From NCBI RefSeq assembly GCF_021531075.1, contig NZ_JADYTJ010000005.1, positions 36,810 through 100,809 on the forward strand: DNA of 64,000 bases, in the 5' to 3' direction. This stretch comes from Bacteroides caecigallinarum (lineage in GTDB: Bacteria; Bacteroidota; Bacteroidia; Bacteroidales; Bacteroidaceae). Every line of letters begins with the position of its first letter. Within the stretch, counting starts at the first letter, position 1. The notes below the pieces were generated by a model. The model was given only the letters and a program-made list of their open reading frames with translations, was not told the DNA's origin and ran no database searches. The position numbers and the translations under genes are program-made. This document shows, piece after piece, positions 18,498-26,967 of the stretch.

Positions 18498-18563
18498 GTA
18501 TAAATTATGGTTTTAGACTAATTTGCGTATTTATTTGCATTCCATTTACGTTAAGGCAAATGA

Positions 18564-18601
18564 CAAAAAAACTCCTGCAACCATTTAGATTACAGGAGTT
18601 T
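18564..18601 (-). terminator. Intrinsic terminator after the GGGtGRT gene
   Basis: On the minus strand AAACTCCTGTAA (18601-18590) pairs with TTGCAGGAGTTT (18580-18569), one wobble, and is followed by a T run to 18564. It lies 22 nt after the stop of the GGGtGRT gene. Confidence 0.9.
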
Positions 18602-18622
18602 ATATATTCGATTAAGTATAGA

Positions 18623-19633
18623 TTACTTATTCAAAGCAGTAGCAACGTCAACTGCACATGCAACTGTACATCCTACCATCGGGTTGTTACCGATACCCAG
18701 GAATCCCATCATTTCTACGTGAGCAGGAACTGATGAAGATCCAGCGAACTGAGCGTCTGAGTGCATACGACCCATAGTATCTGTCATACCGTAAGAAGCA
18801 GGACCAGCAGCCATGTTATCTGGGTGAAGTGTACGACCTGTACCACCACCTGAAGCTACTGAGAAGTATGGCTTACCAGCAAGAACACGTTCTTTCTTGT
18901 AAGTACCTGCTACTGGGTGCTGGAAACGGGTAGGGTTAGTAGAGTTACCAGTGATTGATACATCTACGCCTTCTTTCCACATGATAGCTACACCTTCGCG
19001 AACATCGTCAGCTCCGTAGCATTTTACTTTTGCACGAGGACCGTTTGAGTAAGCGATTTCACGAACTACTTTCAATTCGCCAGTGTAGTAGTCGAACTGA
19101 GTCTGAACGTATGTGAATCCGTTGATACGAGAGATGATCTGAGCAGCGTCTTTTCCAAGACCGTTCAAGATACAACGGAGAGGTTCTTTACGTACTTTGT
19201 CTGCTTTTGCAGCGATTTTGATAGCACCTTCAGCAGCGGCGAATGATTCGTGACCTGCCAAGAAAGCGAAACATTTAGTTTCTTCGCGAAGCAACATAGC
19301 AGCCAAGTTACCGTGGCCAAGACCTACTTTACGGTCGTCAGCTACTGAACCTGGGATACAGAATGACTGCAAACCGATACCGATAGCTTCAGCAGCTTCA
19401 GCAGCGTTTTTGCAACCTTTCTTCAAAGCGATTGCACAACCTACAACGTATGCCCATTTAGCATTTTCGAAGCAGATAGGCTGAGTTTCTTCACAAGTCT
19501 TATAAGGATCAAGACCATACTGTTCGCAGATAGCGTTAGCTTCTTCGATGTCTTTGATACCGTTTTCGTTCAAAGCAGCAAGAATCTGTTTGATACGACG
19601 GTCCTGGCTTTCAAATTTTACTTCTCTAATCAT
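18623..19633 (-). CDS. GGGtGRT-family protein, function unknown
   Basis: The 336-residue soluble protein contains the name-giving motif in VASGGGTGRTLHPDN (near residue 267), so it belongs to the GGGtGRT family, which has no established function. Other visible segments are GLDPYKTCEETQPICFENAKWAYVVG, ALKKGCKNAAEAAEAIGIGLQSFCIPGSVADDR and VGLGHGNLAAMLLREETKCFAFLAGHESFAAAEGA. The C-terminus is GIGNNPMVGCTVACAVDVATAL. Several conserved-looking Cys, His and Asp positions suggest metal or cofactor binding. Codon use is strongly biased to a small set, as in highly expressed genes, unlike most neighbours. It follows the NifU-like gene by 20 nt and ends at a strong terminator, so the two form one operon. 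Confidence 0.93.
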   Translation of the reverse strand: MIREVKFESQDRRIKQILAALNENGIKDIEEANAICEQYGLDPYKTCEETQPICFENAKWAYVVGCAIALKKGCKNAAEAAEAIGIGLQSFCIPGSVADDRKVGLGHGNLAAMLLREETKCFAFLAGHESFAAAEGAIKIAAKADKVRKEPLRCILNGLGKDAAQIISRINGFTYVQTQFDYYTGELKVVREIAYSNGPRAKVKCYGADDVREGVAIMWKEGVDVSITGNSTNPTRFQHPVAGTYKKERVLAGKPYFSVASGGGTGRTLHPDNMAAGPASYGMTDTMGRMHSDAQFAGSSSVPAHVEMMGFLGIGNNPMVGCTVACAVDVATALNK

Positions 19634-19653
19634 AATGTTCTTTCCTCCTTATA

Positions 19654-20355
19654 TTATTCGTGACGTGGATCAATGTGTTTAACTGCACCCTGTTCTGCTG
19701 TGAAGCGTCCGTAAGTACCTGTTACTTTCTTCAATGCTTCGTTAGCGTCTGTACCTTTCTTGATTTCATCCATGAACTTGCCAAGGTGAACGAATTCGTA
19801 TCCGCAGATTTCATCGTTTTCATCCAAAGCGATAGTCTTGATATATCCTTCAGCCATTTCAAGGTAACGAGGACCTTTAGCTAATGTTCCGTACAATGTA
19901 CCTACCTGGCTACGGAGACCTTTACCCAAGTCTTCAAGACCTGCACCGATCATCAAACCGCCTTCAGAGAAAGCTGACTGAGTACGTCCGTAAACAATCT
20001 GCAAGAACAATTCACGCATTGCAGTATTGATAGCGTCGCAAACCAAGTCTGTGTTCAATGCTTCAAGAACTGTCTTACCTGGAAGGATTTCTGAAGCCAT
20101 AGCTGCAGAGTGAGTCATACCAGAGCAACCGATTGTTTCAACCAATGCTTCCTGGATGATACCTTCTTTCACGTTAAGAGTCAGTTTACAAGCACCCTGC
20201 TGAGGAGCACACCAACCGATACCGTGAGTTAAACCTGAAATGTCTTTGATTTCTTTTGATTTAACCCATTTTCCTTCTTCAGGAATTGGAGCCGGACCGT
20301 GATTAGGTCCTTTTTTTACAACACACATGTGTTCAACTTCGTGTGAATAAGTCAT
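19654..20355 (-). CDS. NifU/IscU-like iron-sulfur scaffold-type protein
   Basis: The 233-residue protein (start chosen at MTYSHEVEHMCVVKK) has a region like IscU/NifU scaffolds. GWCAPQQGACKLTLNVKEG is followed by IQEALVETIGCSGMTHSAAMASEILPGKTVLEAL and then LVCDAI, giving cysteines in places comparable to the scaffold ligands. The C-terminal part (LGKFMDEIKKGTDANEALKK...) is not recognised. It may handle Fe-S clusters or another metal for its partner, the GGGtGRT protein, but this is inference. Codon bias indicates high expression. An upstream in-frame ATG at 20418 would add 21 hydrophobic residues that do not fit the family and lie just 10 nt from the predicted transcription start. Confidence 0.8.
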   Translation of the reverse strand: MTYSHEVEHMCVVKKGPNHGPAPIPEEGKWVKSKEIKDISGLTHGIGWCAPQQGACKLTLNVKEGIIQEALVETIGCSGMTHSAAMASEILPGKTVLEALNTDLVCDAINTAMRELFLQIVYGRTQSAFSEGGLMIGAGLEDLGKGLRSQVGTLYGTLAKGPRYLEMAEGYIKTIALDENDEICGYEFVHLGKFMDEIKKGTDANEALKKVTGTYGRFTAEQGAVKHIDPRHE

Positions 20356-20434
20356 ATTCTTTACGTTTTTATTGGTAATAAAAAAATAAGTTATTTCGTA
20401 AACCTTGGATAGGCACACTTGCCTTTTCCGAACG

Positions 20435-20465
20435 CAAATTTACTTCTTTTATTCTTTTTTGCAAC
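20435..20465 (-). promoter_or_regulatory. Promoter of the NifU-like/GGGtGRT operon
   Basis: On the minus strand TAAATTTG (20442-20435) is an exact -7 element, and GTTG (20465-20462) lies 19 nt upstream as a one-mismatch -33 element. Confidence 0.6.
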
Positions 20466-20587
20466 CTTACTGTGCAAAGTTTTTGTTTGATTTTATAAAT
20501 ATTTTTATGTGATTTTGTTATTTTGCAAACTCTACTTATCAAAATGTTTTTTCTTTGCCTATATTGATTTCCACATTATTATATATA

Positions 20588-20630
20588 CATAAAAACGGAA
20601 CTTGCCATTTTCTGTTGAGCAGTCCCGTTT
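20588..20630 (-). terminator. Intrinsic terminator after the histidine kinase gene
   Basis: On the minus strand AAACGGGACT (20630-20621) pairs with AGTTCCGTTT (20602-20593), one wobble, followed by Ts. It begins 6 nt after the kinase stop codon. Confidence 0.8.
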
Positions 20631-20635
20631 ATTTT

Positions 20636-22405
20636 TTATTTCTGTAAAGTAAACACAAACTCCAATCCTCCGTTAGGAGCATTTTTTGCAAATATTGTTC
20701 CTCCGTGGAATAGCACAGCATTTTTTACTATAGCAAGTCCCAGACCAGTGCCACCAAGTTTTCTGGAGCGTCCCTTGTCTACTCTGTAGAATCGTTCGAA
20801 CAGGCGTGTCAAGTGCTCTTCTTCTACACCGATACCGGAGTCTGAGAAACTGAAATAGTAGAACGTATCATCCTCGCGGAAACAGTTTATGGTGATATGT
20901 ATGTTTGTTCCGGCATATGCTATAGCATTGTCCATAAGATTCCTGAAGATTGAATACAGCAATGAGTGGTTACCGTTTATCATGAGTGCCTGCGGCATAA
21001 GGTTTATCACCTTGATATGCTTTTCTTCCAGTCCCAGGTTTACTTCATTTATAATATTTTCTACTACAAGACTTAAGTTTACAGCTTCTCGTTCCATCAT
21101 TTCAGGTGCTTCGTCCATTCTGGTCAGAACAGAAATATCACGCAGTAGAGTGGTTAGTCTGTTACTTTGTGCATAGCTTCTTTCCAGGAATGTTCTTACA
21201 GTTTCCTTTGGAATGTTGGGATTGCTTAGAATCGTTTCCAGATAACCTTGGATACTGCTCACAGGTGTTTTCAGTTCATGTGCTATATTTTGTGTGAGAT
21301 GCCTCTTCAGGCGTGCCTGTTCTTCTTCCTGAGTTATGTCGTTTATGGAAATTTCGAACGACAAATCCTGGAATATAATACATTCTATAGTAAACGTTCT
21401 TGCGTTTTTGTTCAGATGATGTGTAACTCTTTTTTCTTCTTTGCTGTAGTTTCCTTCATTTTTATTGAGAAACTCTATTATGGGCTTAAGTTCCGGAATT
21501 GTGAAAATTTCGTCAGTAGAACTTAAGTTACGGTCTGAAATATTGTTTATATATTGTGTAAACAGACTGTTTACCAGTATTTCCTTTCTCTCTTTCGTAA
21601 AGACTCCAAGGCCTTCGTGTGATGTTTGCAGGTGTGATATAAGTTTTTCTCTTTCTATGTAGAGTGCTTCTTTTGCTCTATGGAGTCTTTTATAGATTGT
21701 AATGATATGTTGCGATATTTCTCCCAGTTCGTTCTTTGGGAAGGTGCGCAATATATCCATGTCTATAGGTTCATTTTTGTCAGCTTTCAGTGCAAATTGT
21801 TGCAGATTGGTTATGGATTTTCCCAATTTATAAGTAAACCTGTAGAAAATAATCATCAGTACAATACATATCAGTATTGTGAACCACACATATCCCATGT
21901 CTGCTTCAAGATGTTCTGTGAGGCTTACGTTGTATGGAAGTGCCGAACGCAGAATGATACGATGTTTTGGAAAGTATTTGGCAGAATAGAAGAATTCTTC
22001 ACCATTGAGGCTTTCGGAAAATCTGCTTATGGCATATCCGCTGCCGTACATAAGTGCATCCTGAATTTCTTTTCTTGAAGAATGATTCTGAAATTCTTCA
22101 AGCTTTTTATCAGTAGAATCGAATATTACTTTGCCTTCCGGGGTAATTATAGTTACACGCAGATTAGGTATCATGTGTGTCATGATATAGTTCTTCAGAG
22201 AATCCAGCGAACCTGCATCGGCCATATATCCGTACATCTGTTCGTTGTAATTTTGTAATTGCGTGTTTAGCAGTTCTGTCTTGTATGATTTTTCACGCTG
22301 GTATTGGAACAGCATGAAACATGCTGCAAAAGCTACGAATAGTGTTATGACAGACAGGAACAGTTTACGGCTGAAAGTAAGTAGACGTATATTAAACTTT
22401 GTCAT
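20636..22405 (-). CDS. Membrane sensor histidine kinase
   Basis: This 589-residue protein has two membrane helices (LFLSVITLFVAFAACFMLF near residue 25 and WFTILICIVLMIIFY near residue 180). They flank a periplasmic sensor loop of about 130 residues. A HAMP-like linker and a PAS-like region (residues 260-360) follow. The kinase core has the H box NIAHELKTP (H376), N box IFRNLMDNAIAYAG, G1 FSDSGIGV, F box LFERFYRVD and G2 GGTGLGLAIV. It phosphorylates the OmpR-type regulator encoded 18 nt upstream. The layout resembles the PhoR class and Bacteroides RprX, but I cannot fix the identity or signal. Confidence 0.94.
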   Translation of the reverse strand: MTKFNIRLLTFSRKLFLSVITLFVAFAACFMLFQYQREKSYKTELLNTQLQNYNEQMYGYMADAGSLDSLKNYIMTHMIPNLRVTIITPEGKVIFDSTDKKLEEFQNHSSRKEIQDALMYGSGYAISRFSESLNGEEFFYSAKYFPKHRIILRSALPYNVSLTEHLEADMGYVWFTILICIVLMIIFYRFTYKLGKSITNLQQFALKADKNEPIDMDILRTFPKNELGEISQHIITIYKRLHRAKEALYIEREKLISHLQTSHEGLGVFTKERKEILVNSLFTQYINNISDRNLSSTDEIFTIPELKPIIEFLNKNEGNYSKEEKRVTHHLNKNARTFTIECIIFQDLSFEISINDITQEEEQARLKRHLTQNIAHELKTPVSSIQGYLETILSNPNIPKETVRTFLERSYAQSNRLTTLLRDISVLTRMDEAPEMMEREAVNLSLVVENIINEVNLGLEEKHIKVINLMPQALMINGNHSLLYSIFRNLMDNAIAYAGTNIHITINCFREDDTFYYFSFSDSGIGVEEEHLTRLFERFYRVDKGRSRKLGGTGLGLAIVKNAVLFHGGTIFAKNAPNGGLEFVFTLQK

Positions 22406-22423
22406 TTTTACGCTTAAGATTAA

Positions 22424-23110
22424 TTATTCACATTCGAAACAATATCCATATCCCAGACGTGTTACAATGTATTTGCCGTATTCTCCTATTTTCTTTCTTA
22501 ACCTTGTGATGTTTACGTCGATAGTGCGGTCCAGTACATATACTTCGTCATGCCATACTTTTGAGAGTATGTCTTCGCGTGAAAACACACGACCCTGATT
22601 CTGAAGCAGAAGCAGCAGAATTTCAAACTCTTTTTTGGTCAGTGAGATTTCCTCACCGCGTATTACTACTTTTTTCTTACTGGAGTCAACTACCATATCT
22701 CTGAAAACCAGCTGGTCATTGCTTTTGCTTTGTACGTTTGCCGTACGACGTATGACTGCCTTTACTCGTGCCAAGACTTCCCTTAGTGAGAATGGTTTTG
22801 AAATATAGTCGTCTGCGCCAAGGTTGAATCCTGTAAGCGTGTCGTTCTCTGTATCTTTTGCAGTGATGAAAATAATAGGGATATTTGCTGTGTCCTTATT
22901 CTTTTTCATCATGCTTGCCATTCTGAACCCTGATATTTCACCCATCATAACATCCAGCAGAAGGACGTTATATTGAGTTAGGTCGAGTTTCAATGCTTCC
23001 TCTGCCGAGTTGGCAGTGTCTACCAGATAGCCTTCGGTTTCCAGATTGAATTTCAAGATTTCACACAAATCTTCTTCATCATCTACGACTAAAATTCTGT
23101 AATCGTTCAT
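22424..23110 (-). CDS. OmpR/PhoB-family response regulator
   Basis: The 228-residue protein has a receiver domain with acidic D10-DEED, phospho-acceptor D53 (LLLDVMMG), the conserved Thr in FITAKD and Lys in ISKPFSLRE. A winged-helix trans_reg_C domain follows (ISLTKKEFEILLLLLQNQGRVFSREDIL...VLDRTIDVNITRLRKKIG...VTRLGYGYCFE). It is transcribed just ahead of its kinase (18 nt gap) from a promoter at 23133-23164. A match to Bacteroides RprY is possible by architecture, but the target genes cannot be read from the sequence. Confidence 0.95.
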   Translation of the reverse strand: MNDYRILVVDDEEDLCEILKFNLETEGYLVDTANSAEEALKLDLTQYNVLLLDVMMGEISGFRMASMMKKNKDTANIPIIFITAKDTENDTLTGFNLGADDYISKPFSLREVLARVKAVIRRTANVQSKSNDQLVFRDMVVDSSKKKVVIRGEEISLTKKEFEILLLLLQNQGRVFSREDILSKVWHDEVYVLDRTIDVNITRLRKKIGEYGKYIVTRLGYGYCFECE

Positions 23111-23132
23111 AATGCCTTTATTTATTGTTTCA

Positions 23133-23164
23133 CAAATGTATTCAATATTATTTTCAGGTGCAAA
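23133..23164 (-). promoter_or_regulatory. Promoter of the two-component operon
   Basis: On the minus strand TTTG (23164-23161) and TACATTTG (23140-23133) are spaced by 20 nt. Transcription would start about 16 nt before the response-regulator ATG. Confidence 0.7.
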
Positions 23165-23212
23165 GATGATGCGATTTTATTACTGATGTGTGAAATAAAT
23201 ATTACAATTATG

Positions 23213-24262
23213 TTACAATCTAGCTTTTGTGAACTCACCAGCTATAGAGCGGTTCATTTCATTTCTTATTTCTCGCGGGCTTAAGTCGTGACCTAAAAGG
23301 AACATAAGTTTTGTCAGTACACTTTCCACTGTAGCGTCGTATCCACTGATAACTCCGGCATCGAGTAGATGAAGTCCTGTTTCATAGCGTCCCATTTCCA
23401 CCATTCCGGTTTGGCATTGTGTGATATTAACTATAACTATTCCTTTGCTGGTTGCCTCGGCTAGCAGTTTTATGAACCATTCTTTCTGAGGTGCATTTCC
23501 TGAACCGTATGTTTTCAGAACTACGGCTTTCAGCCCAGGTGTATTTAGTACGGTGCGCACCAGTTTCTCCTGTATTCCAGGGAAAATGGTCAGTACAAGT
23601 ACATTCGTATCGAACACATAGTGAGGATGCATTGGTACTCCCGGCTTTACTTTCTTTATTTTGTCATACTCATATTTTATGTGTATTCCGGCAGTGGCAA
23701 GTGCAGGATAGTTGTACGAACGGAAAGCATTAAAATTCTCTGCATTGATTTTTGTGGTACGGTTGCCTCTTAGCAGATGGTTTTCAAAGAAGATACAGAC
23801 CTCAGGTACGACAGCTGTTCCGTCCGGATGTTTTGCCGCAGCTATTTCTATTGATGTAATGAGGTTTTCTTTTCCGTCAGTACGTAGAACACCTATTGGC
23901 AACTGGCTACCGGTAAGGATGACAGGCTTGCTCAGATTTTCAAGCATGAAACTTAGTGCCGAAGCTGTGTATGCCATAGTGTCTGTACCGTGCAGTATCA
24001 CAAATCCGTCAAAATTGTCGTAGTTATAATCTATTATTTTCACCATTTTTGCCCACAATGCAGGCTCCATGTCCGATGAATCAATAGGTGGGTTAAACTG
24101 ATAAGACGATATACGATAGTTAAATCTTTTCAGTTCAGGAACGTTCTCCTGTAATTGATCAAAATTGAAAGCTTCGAGGGCTCCTGTTTCAGGATTTTCT
24201 ATCATTCCTATAGTTCCCCCAGTATATATTAGCAGGACTGACGGGTAATCCGGTTTAATCAT
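23213..24262 (-). CDS. ansA: L-asparaginase, type I (cytoplasmic)
   Basis: The 349-residue protein has the two asparaginase active-site motifs: LIYTGGTIGMIE (nucleophilic Thr, near residue 16) and ILHGTDTMAYTASALSFML (Thr-Asp pair, near residue 90). Further typical regions are PVILTGSQLPIG and VLKTYGSGNAP. It has no signal peptide, so it is the cytoplasmic, lower-affinity type like E. coli AnsA. It hydrolyses asparagine to aspartate and ammonia. Its gene ends 102 nt before the response-regulator start and has its own -7 element at 24293-24300. Confidence 0.95.
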   Translation of the reverse strand: MIKPDYPSVLLIYTGGTIGMIENPETGALEAFNFDQLQENVPELKRFNYRISSYQFNPPIDSSDMEPALWAKMVKIIDYNYDNFDGFVILHGTDTMAYTASALSFMLENLSKPVILTGSQLPIGVLRTDGKENLITSIEIAAAKHPDGTAVVPEVCIFFENHLLRGNRTTKINAENFNAFRSYNYPALATAGIHIKYEYDKIKKVKPGVPMHPHYVFDTNVLVLTIFPGIQEKLVRTVLNTPGLKAVVLKTYGSGNAPQKEWFIKLLAEATSKGIVIVNITQCQTGMVEMGRYETGLHLLDAGVISGYDATVESVLTKLMFLLGHDLSPREIRNEMNRSIAGEFTKARL

Positions 24263-24292
24263 AATTCAGTATCTGTATCTTTGTTATTGGTG

Positions 24293-24300
24293 CAAAGATA
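24293..24300 (-). promoter_or_regulatory. -7 element of ansA
   Basis: TATCTTTG on the minus strand lies about 30 nt before the ansA ATG. No -33 TTTG at the right distance. Confidence 0.4.
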
Positions 24301-24540
24301 GGATTTTTATGCCTTATTTAAAAATGTTAATCATTTAAATTTTGAAAATCGTACTTTCTATTGTCAACTAAAAGTTTGCTAACATGATTGACGCGCTATG
24401 AATTGAGTAGCAATTTGTAAGGATTGTACGGCCTAGATTGTTTATTATGATAGTCAAAATGACTATCTGTTTTACGGGTGATGATGTTATAAAAAAACTA
24501 AAATATAAGTTGTCCTAATATATTTCTTTGTAAATCCAGA

Positions 24541-24580
24541 ACGACGTTTGAACAGTATTCTGCCACTGTTTAAACGTCGT
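24541..24580. terminator. Long hairpin 3' of trpA (probable operon end)
   Basis: ACGACGTTTGAACAGT (24541-24556) pairs with ACTGTTTAAACGTCGT (24565-24580): 16 bp, one wobble, 8-nt loop. It starts 7 nt after the trpA stop. No T run follows on either strand, so termination is likely but not certain. The rest of the gap 24301-24540 has no open frame of note. It holds only a second perfect 8-bp hairpin (GATAGTCA/TGACTATC, 24449-24467). Confidence 0.6.
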
Positions 24581-24587
24581 CATGATA

Positions 24588-25367
24588 TTATAAGATTTCC
24601 AGATTCTCCTTGAGCCTTTTTACTGCCTTTTCTGCGTTTCCGTTTTCTTCATTTAGCAGAGTCACAAATCGGCTTCCGATGATGCATCCGGCGGCGTGTG
24701 TCGCTGCAGCCTCGTATGTCTGTCGGTTTGAAATTCCGAAACCTATCATGCGTGGGTTGCGGAGGTTCATGCTTTCTATCCGTTTGAAGTATTCCTGCTT
24801 TTGACTGTCGAAATCCTTCTGTGCTCCGGTGACGGCAGCCGATGATACCATGTAGATAAATCCTTCGGTATTTTCGTCTATTAGGCGTATTCTTTTTTCC
24901 GATGTTTCGGGGGTGATGAGCATTATCACTTTGATGCCATACTTTTCGGCTGTTGGTTTTATTGTCTGCATATACTCGTCGAATGGCAGGTCGGGGATGA
25001 TTACTCCATCAATGCCTGTCTGTTGGCAGTTTTCGAAGAAATGATTTATGCCGTATTGCATTATAGGGTTTAGATATCCCATAAGAATGAGAGGTATGTT
25101 TGCGCTGTTGCGGATACCTTCCAGTTGTGCAAACAGGCCTGTCAGTGTCATGCCGTTGCGTAGTGCCTGGCATGACGCGTTCTGAATCACAGGACCGTCG
25201 GCCAGAGGGTCGCTGAAAGGTATTCCAATCTCAATCATATCCACTCCGTTCTTTTCGAGCGAGGTTATTACTTCCACTGTATTGTCGGCTTTCGGTGCGC
25301 CAGCACAGAAATAGATTGATAGGATATCATGTGTCTTATTGCTGAAAAGTTTGTTTATTCTGTCCAT
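24588..25367 (-). CDS. trpA: Tryptophan synthase alpha chain
   Basis: The 259-residue TIM-barrel protein cleaves indole-3-glycerol phosphate to indole and glyceraldehyde 3-phosphate, passing indole to TrpB. The alpha-chain signature GVDMIEIGIPFSDPLADGPVIQNA carries the catalytic Glu and Asp region. Later come LMGYLNPIMQYG, IDGVIIPDLPFDEY (second catalytic Asp) and the phosphate-binding GFGISNRQ and GCIIGSRFV. It is the last gene of the operon, 15 nt after trpF, and distant from trpB, which is first. This order is known from Bacteroidetes. Confidence 0.97.
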   Translation of the reverse strand: MDRINKLFSNKTHDILSIYFCAGAPKADNTVEVITSLEKNGVDMIEIGIPFSDPLADGPVIQNASCQALRNGMTLTGLFAQLEGIRNSANIPLILMGYLNPIMQYGINHFFENCQQTGIDGVIIPDLPFDEYMQTIKPTAEKYGIKVIMLITPETSEKRIRLIDENTEGFIYMVSSAAVTGAQKDFDSQKQEYFKRIESMNLRNPRMIGFGISNRQTYEAAATHAAGCIIGSRFVTLLNEENGNAEKAVKRLKENLEIL

Positions 25368-25382
25368 AGTCGTATCTGTTTT

Positions 25383-25994
25383 TTATAGTGTCCTTAATTG
25401 TTTTATGAATTTGGCGATTGATTCGGTGTCTTTCAGTCCCGGTTCAGTCTCGAATCCGCTGTTGATGTCTATTCCTGCAAACACCGGATGGCGGAATGAT
25501 GCAATATGTTCCAGGCTTTCCGGCCTTATTCCACCACTGAGGAGGAATGGAGTCTTGCCGTGATAGCTCTGTGTGAGTCTCCAGTCGAATGTCTTGCCGG
25601 ATCCTCCGTGTCCTGTGCACGGAGTGTCGAACAGGTAGTATCGGCATAGTCCTTCGTATGGCGATGTTATGGAGTCGGCATTGTCAGTTTTAAGCGAAAA
25701 GGCTTTTATTATGTCTATGCCTTCATGACGTATAATGTGACACTGTTCCGGTGTTTCGCTGCCGTGTAGCTGAACCATATCCAGACCGAACTCCTTCACC
25801 TTATATAATATATAGTCTGTATCACTGTTCACGAAAACTCCGACGCGGAGTGATGACGATGGCATATAGTCCGGCAATACTTTGACGAAACGTGGAGATG
25901 ATGGGTGAAAGATGAAGCCTGTCATGTCCGGTTTCAGAATGTCCAATGCTTTGATATTGTCGGCATATTTCATGCCACATACTTTGATAATCAT
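25383..25994 (-). CDS. trpF: Phosphoribosylanthranilate isomerase
   Basis: The 203-residue TIM-barrel enzyme converts phosphoribosylanthranilate to CdRP. It starts MIIKVCGMKYADNIKA (catalytic Cys in KVCGMK). It continues with GFIFHPSSPRFV, DMVQLHGSETPEQC, YLFDTPCTGHGGSGKTFDW (catalytic Asp, phosphate loop) and FLLSGGIRPES. I use the ATG at 25994: a longer in-frame start at 26057 would add 21 residues encoded by the repeat array upstream and does not fit the family. It stands 150 nt after trpC, the widest coding gap in the operon, because of that array. Confidence 0.95.
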   Translation of the reverse strand: MIIKVCGMKYADNIKALDILKPDMTGFIFHPSSPRFVKVLPDYMPSSSLRVGVFVNSDTDYILYKVKEFGLDMVQLHGSETPEQCHIIRHEGIDIIKAFSLKTDNADSITSPYEGLCRYYLFDTPCTGHGGSGKTFDWRLTQSYHGKTPFLLSGGIRPESLEHIASFRHPVFAGIDINSGFETEPGLKDTESIAKFIKQLRTL

Positions 25995-26039
25995 ATTTGT
26001 ATGTTTTGTATTTTGTAAAAATTCCTTTATGAAATTGGT

Positions 26040-26127
26040 GTTACACGCTCGTGTCACTATCGTTACACCCGGGTGTTACTATAGTTACACGTTCGTGTCA
26101 CTGTCGTCACACGTTCGTGTCACTCTA
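26040..26127. repeat. Four tandem 22-bp palindromic units between trpC and trpF
   Basis: Units run 26040-26061, 26062-26083, 26084-26105 and 26106-26127. The common form is GTTACACGTTCGTGTCACTNTN, and each unit's core (for example ACACG-TT-CGTGT, or ACACCCGGGTGT) is self-complementary. Units differ at several positions but keep the palindrome, the sign of compensatory change. No gene reads through them once trpF is started at 25994. Confidence 0.85.
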
Positions 26128-26144
26128 ATTAAACTGTGGCGTTT

Positions 26145-26954
26145 TCATTGCTTTACAGCATTTTCCAGTTTTTCAATGAGAGCTTTTAATGCATTTGCAG
26201 GATATTCTGTCTTCATGAATGATTCTCCCATTAAAAAACCGTTGTATCCTGCTTGTCGGAGTGCAAGAATGGTGTCAACTCCTGAGATTCCGCTTTCCGA
26301 TATGTGTGGTATATCTTTTGGAAGTTTCTCTGCAAGGCGGAATGAGTTTTCCACATCGGTATGGAAACTGCCTAAGTTGCGGTTGTTCACTCCGATGAGG
26401 TCTATGCAGTCCGATGCATAGCCCAGTTCATTTTCAGAGTGTACTTCCAGTAAGACTTCCAGTCCGAAGCTGTGTGCCATTTCTGCCAGGCGTTTGCAGT
26501 CGTTCTTTTCAAGTGCGGCGGCTATCAGCAGTATGGCATCTGCCTGAATGGCTACGGACTGCAATATCTGATATTCGGATATGATGAAATCCTTTCTCAG
26601 GATAGGGGTGGAGGGAGCTGAAAGACGGGCTTTGAGGAGGTCGCCTTCGCTACCTCCGAAGAAATCGGTGTCTGTCAGCACTGACAATCCTGCTGCTCCG
26701 GCTTCGGCATATCCTCCGGTTATAGGCCTGACATCGGCTTCGCGGTTTATCCAGCCTTTGGAAGGAGAACGTCTTTTGAATTCTGATATTATTCCGGTGG
26801 GTGATGACATTATCGAATGGCTGAGACTTAAAGGCTCTCTTGTTTCACGCATGGCAACTATGGTCTCAAGCTGTTTCATACTTACGGCTTCCATTTGTCG
26901 GCTGATTTCAATGCGCTTGTTGGCTATTATCTGTGTGAGAATATCTTCTTTCAT
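26145..26954 (-). CDS. trpC: Indole-3-glycerol phosphate synthase
   Basis: At 269 residues this matches IGPS. It has an N-terminal helix (ILTQIIANKRIEISRQM), then SEFKRRSPSKGWIN (substrate Lys, near residue 60). LSVLTDTDFFGG, ILRKDFIISEYQILQS (catalytic Lys), LLEVHSENEL, IGVNNRNLGSF and SESGIS follow in the TIM-barrel order. The enzyme closes the indole ring by decarboxylating CdRP. It is monofunctional here; trpF is a separate gene downstream. It follows trpD by 13 nt. Confidence 0.97.
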   Translation of the reverse strand: MKEDILTQIIANKRIEISRQMEAVSMKQLETIVAMRETREPLSLSHSIMSSPTGIISEFKRRSPSKGWINREADVRPITGGYAEAGAAGLSVLTDTDFFGGSEGDLLKARLSAPSTPILRKDFIISEYQILQSVAIQADAILLIAAALEKNDCKRLAEMAHSFGLEVLLEVHSENELGYASDCIDLIGVNNRNLGSFHTDVENSFRLAEKLPKDIPHISESGISGVDTILALRQAGYNGFLMGESFMKTEYPANALKALIEKLENAVKQ

Positions 26955-26967
26955 ACTGGTGGAGTGA

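Noticed and set aside
20636..23110. Naming the two-component pair RprX/RprY
   Set aside because: Architecture is compatible, but I cannot verify orthology from memory and the neighbours give no proof.
25995..26057. Longer N-terminus for trpF
   Set aside because: The extension is translated repeat sequence and precedes the conserved KVCGMK start; ATG 25994 fits the family.
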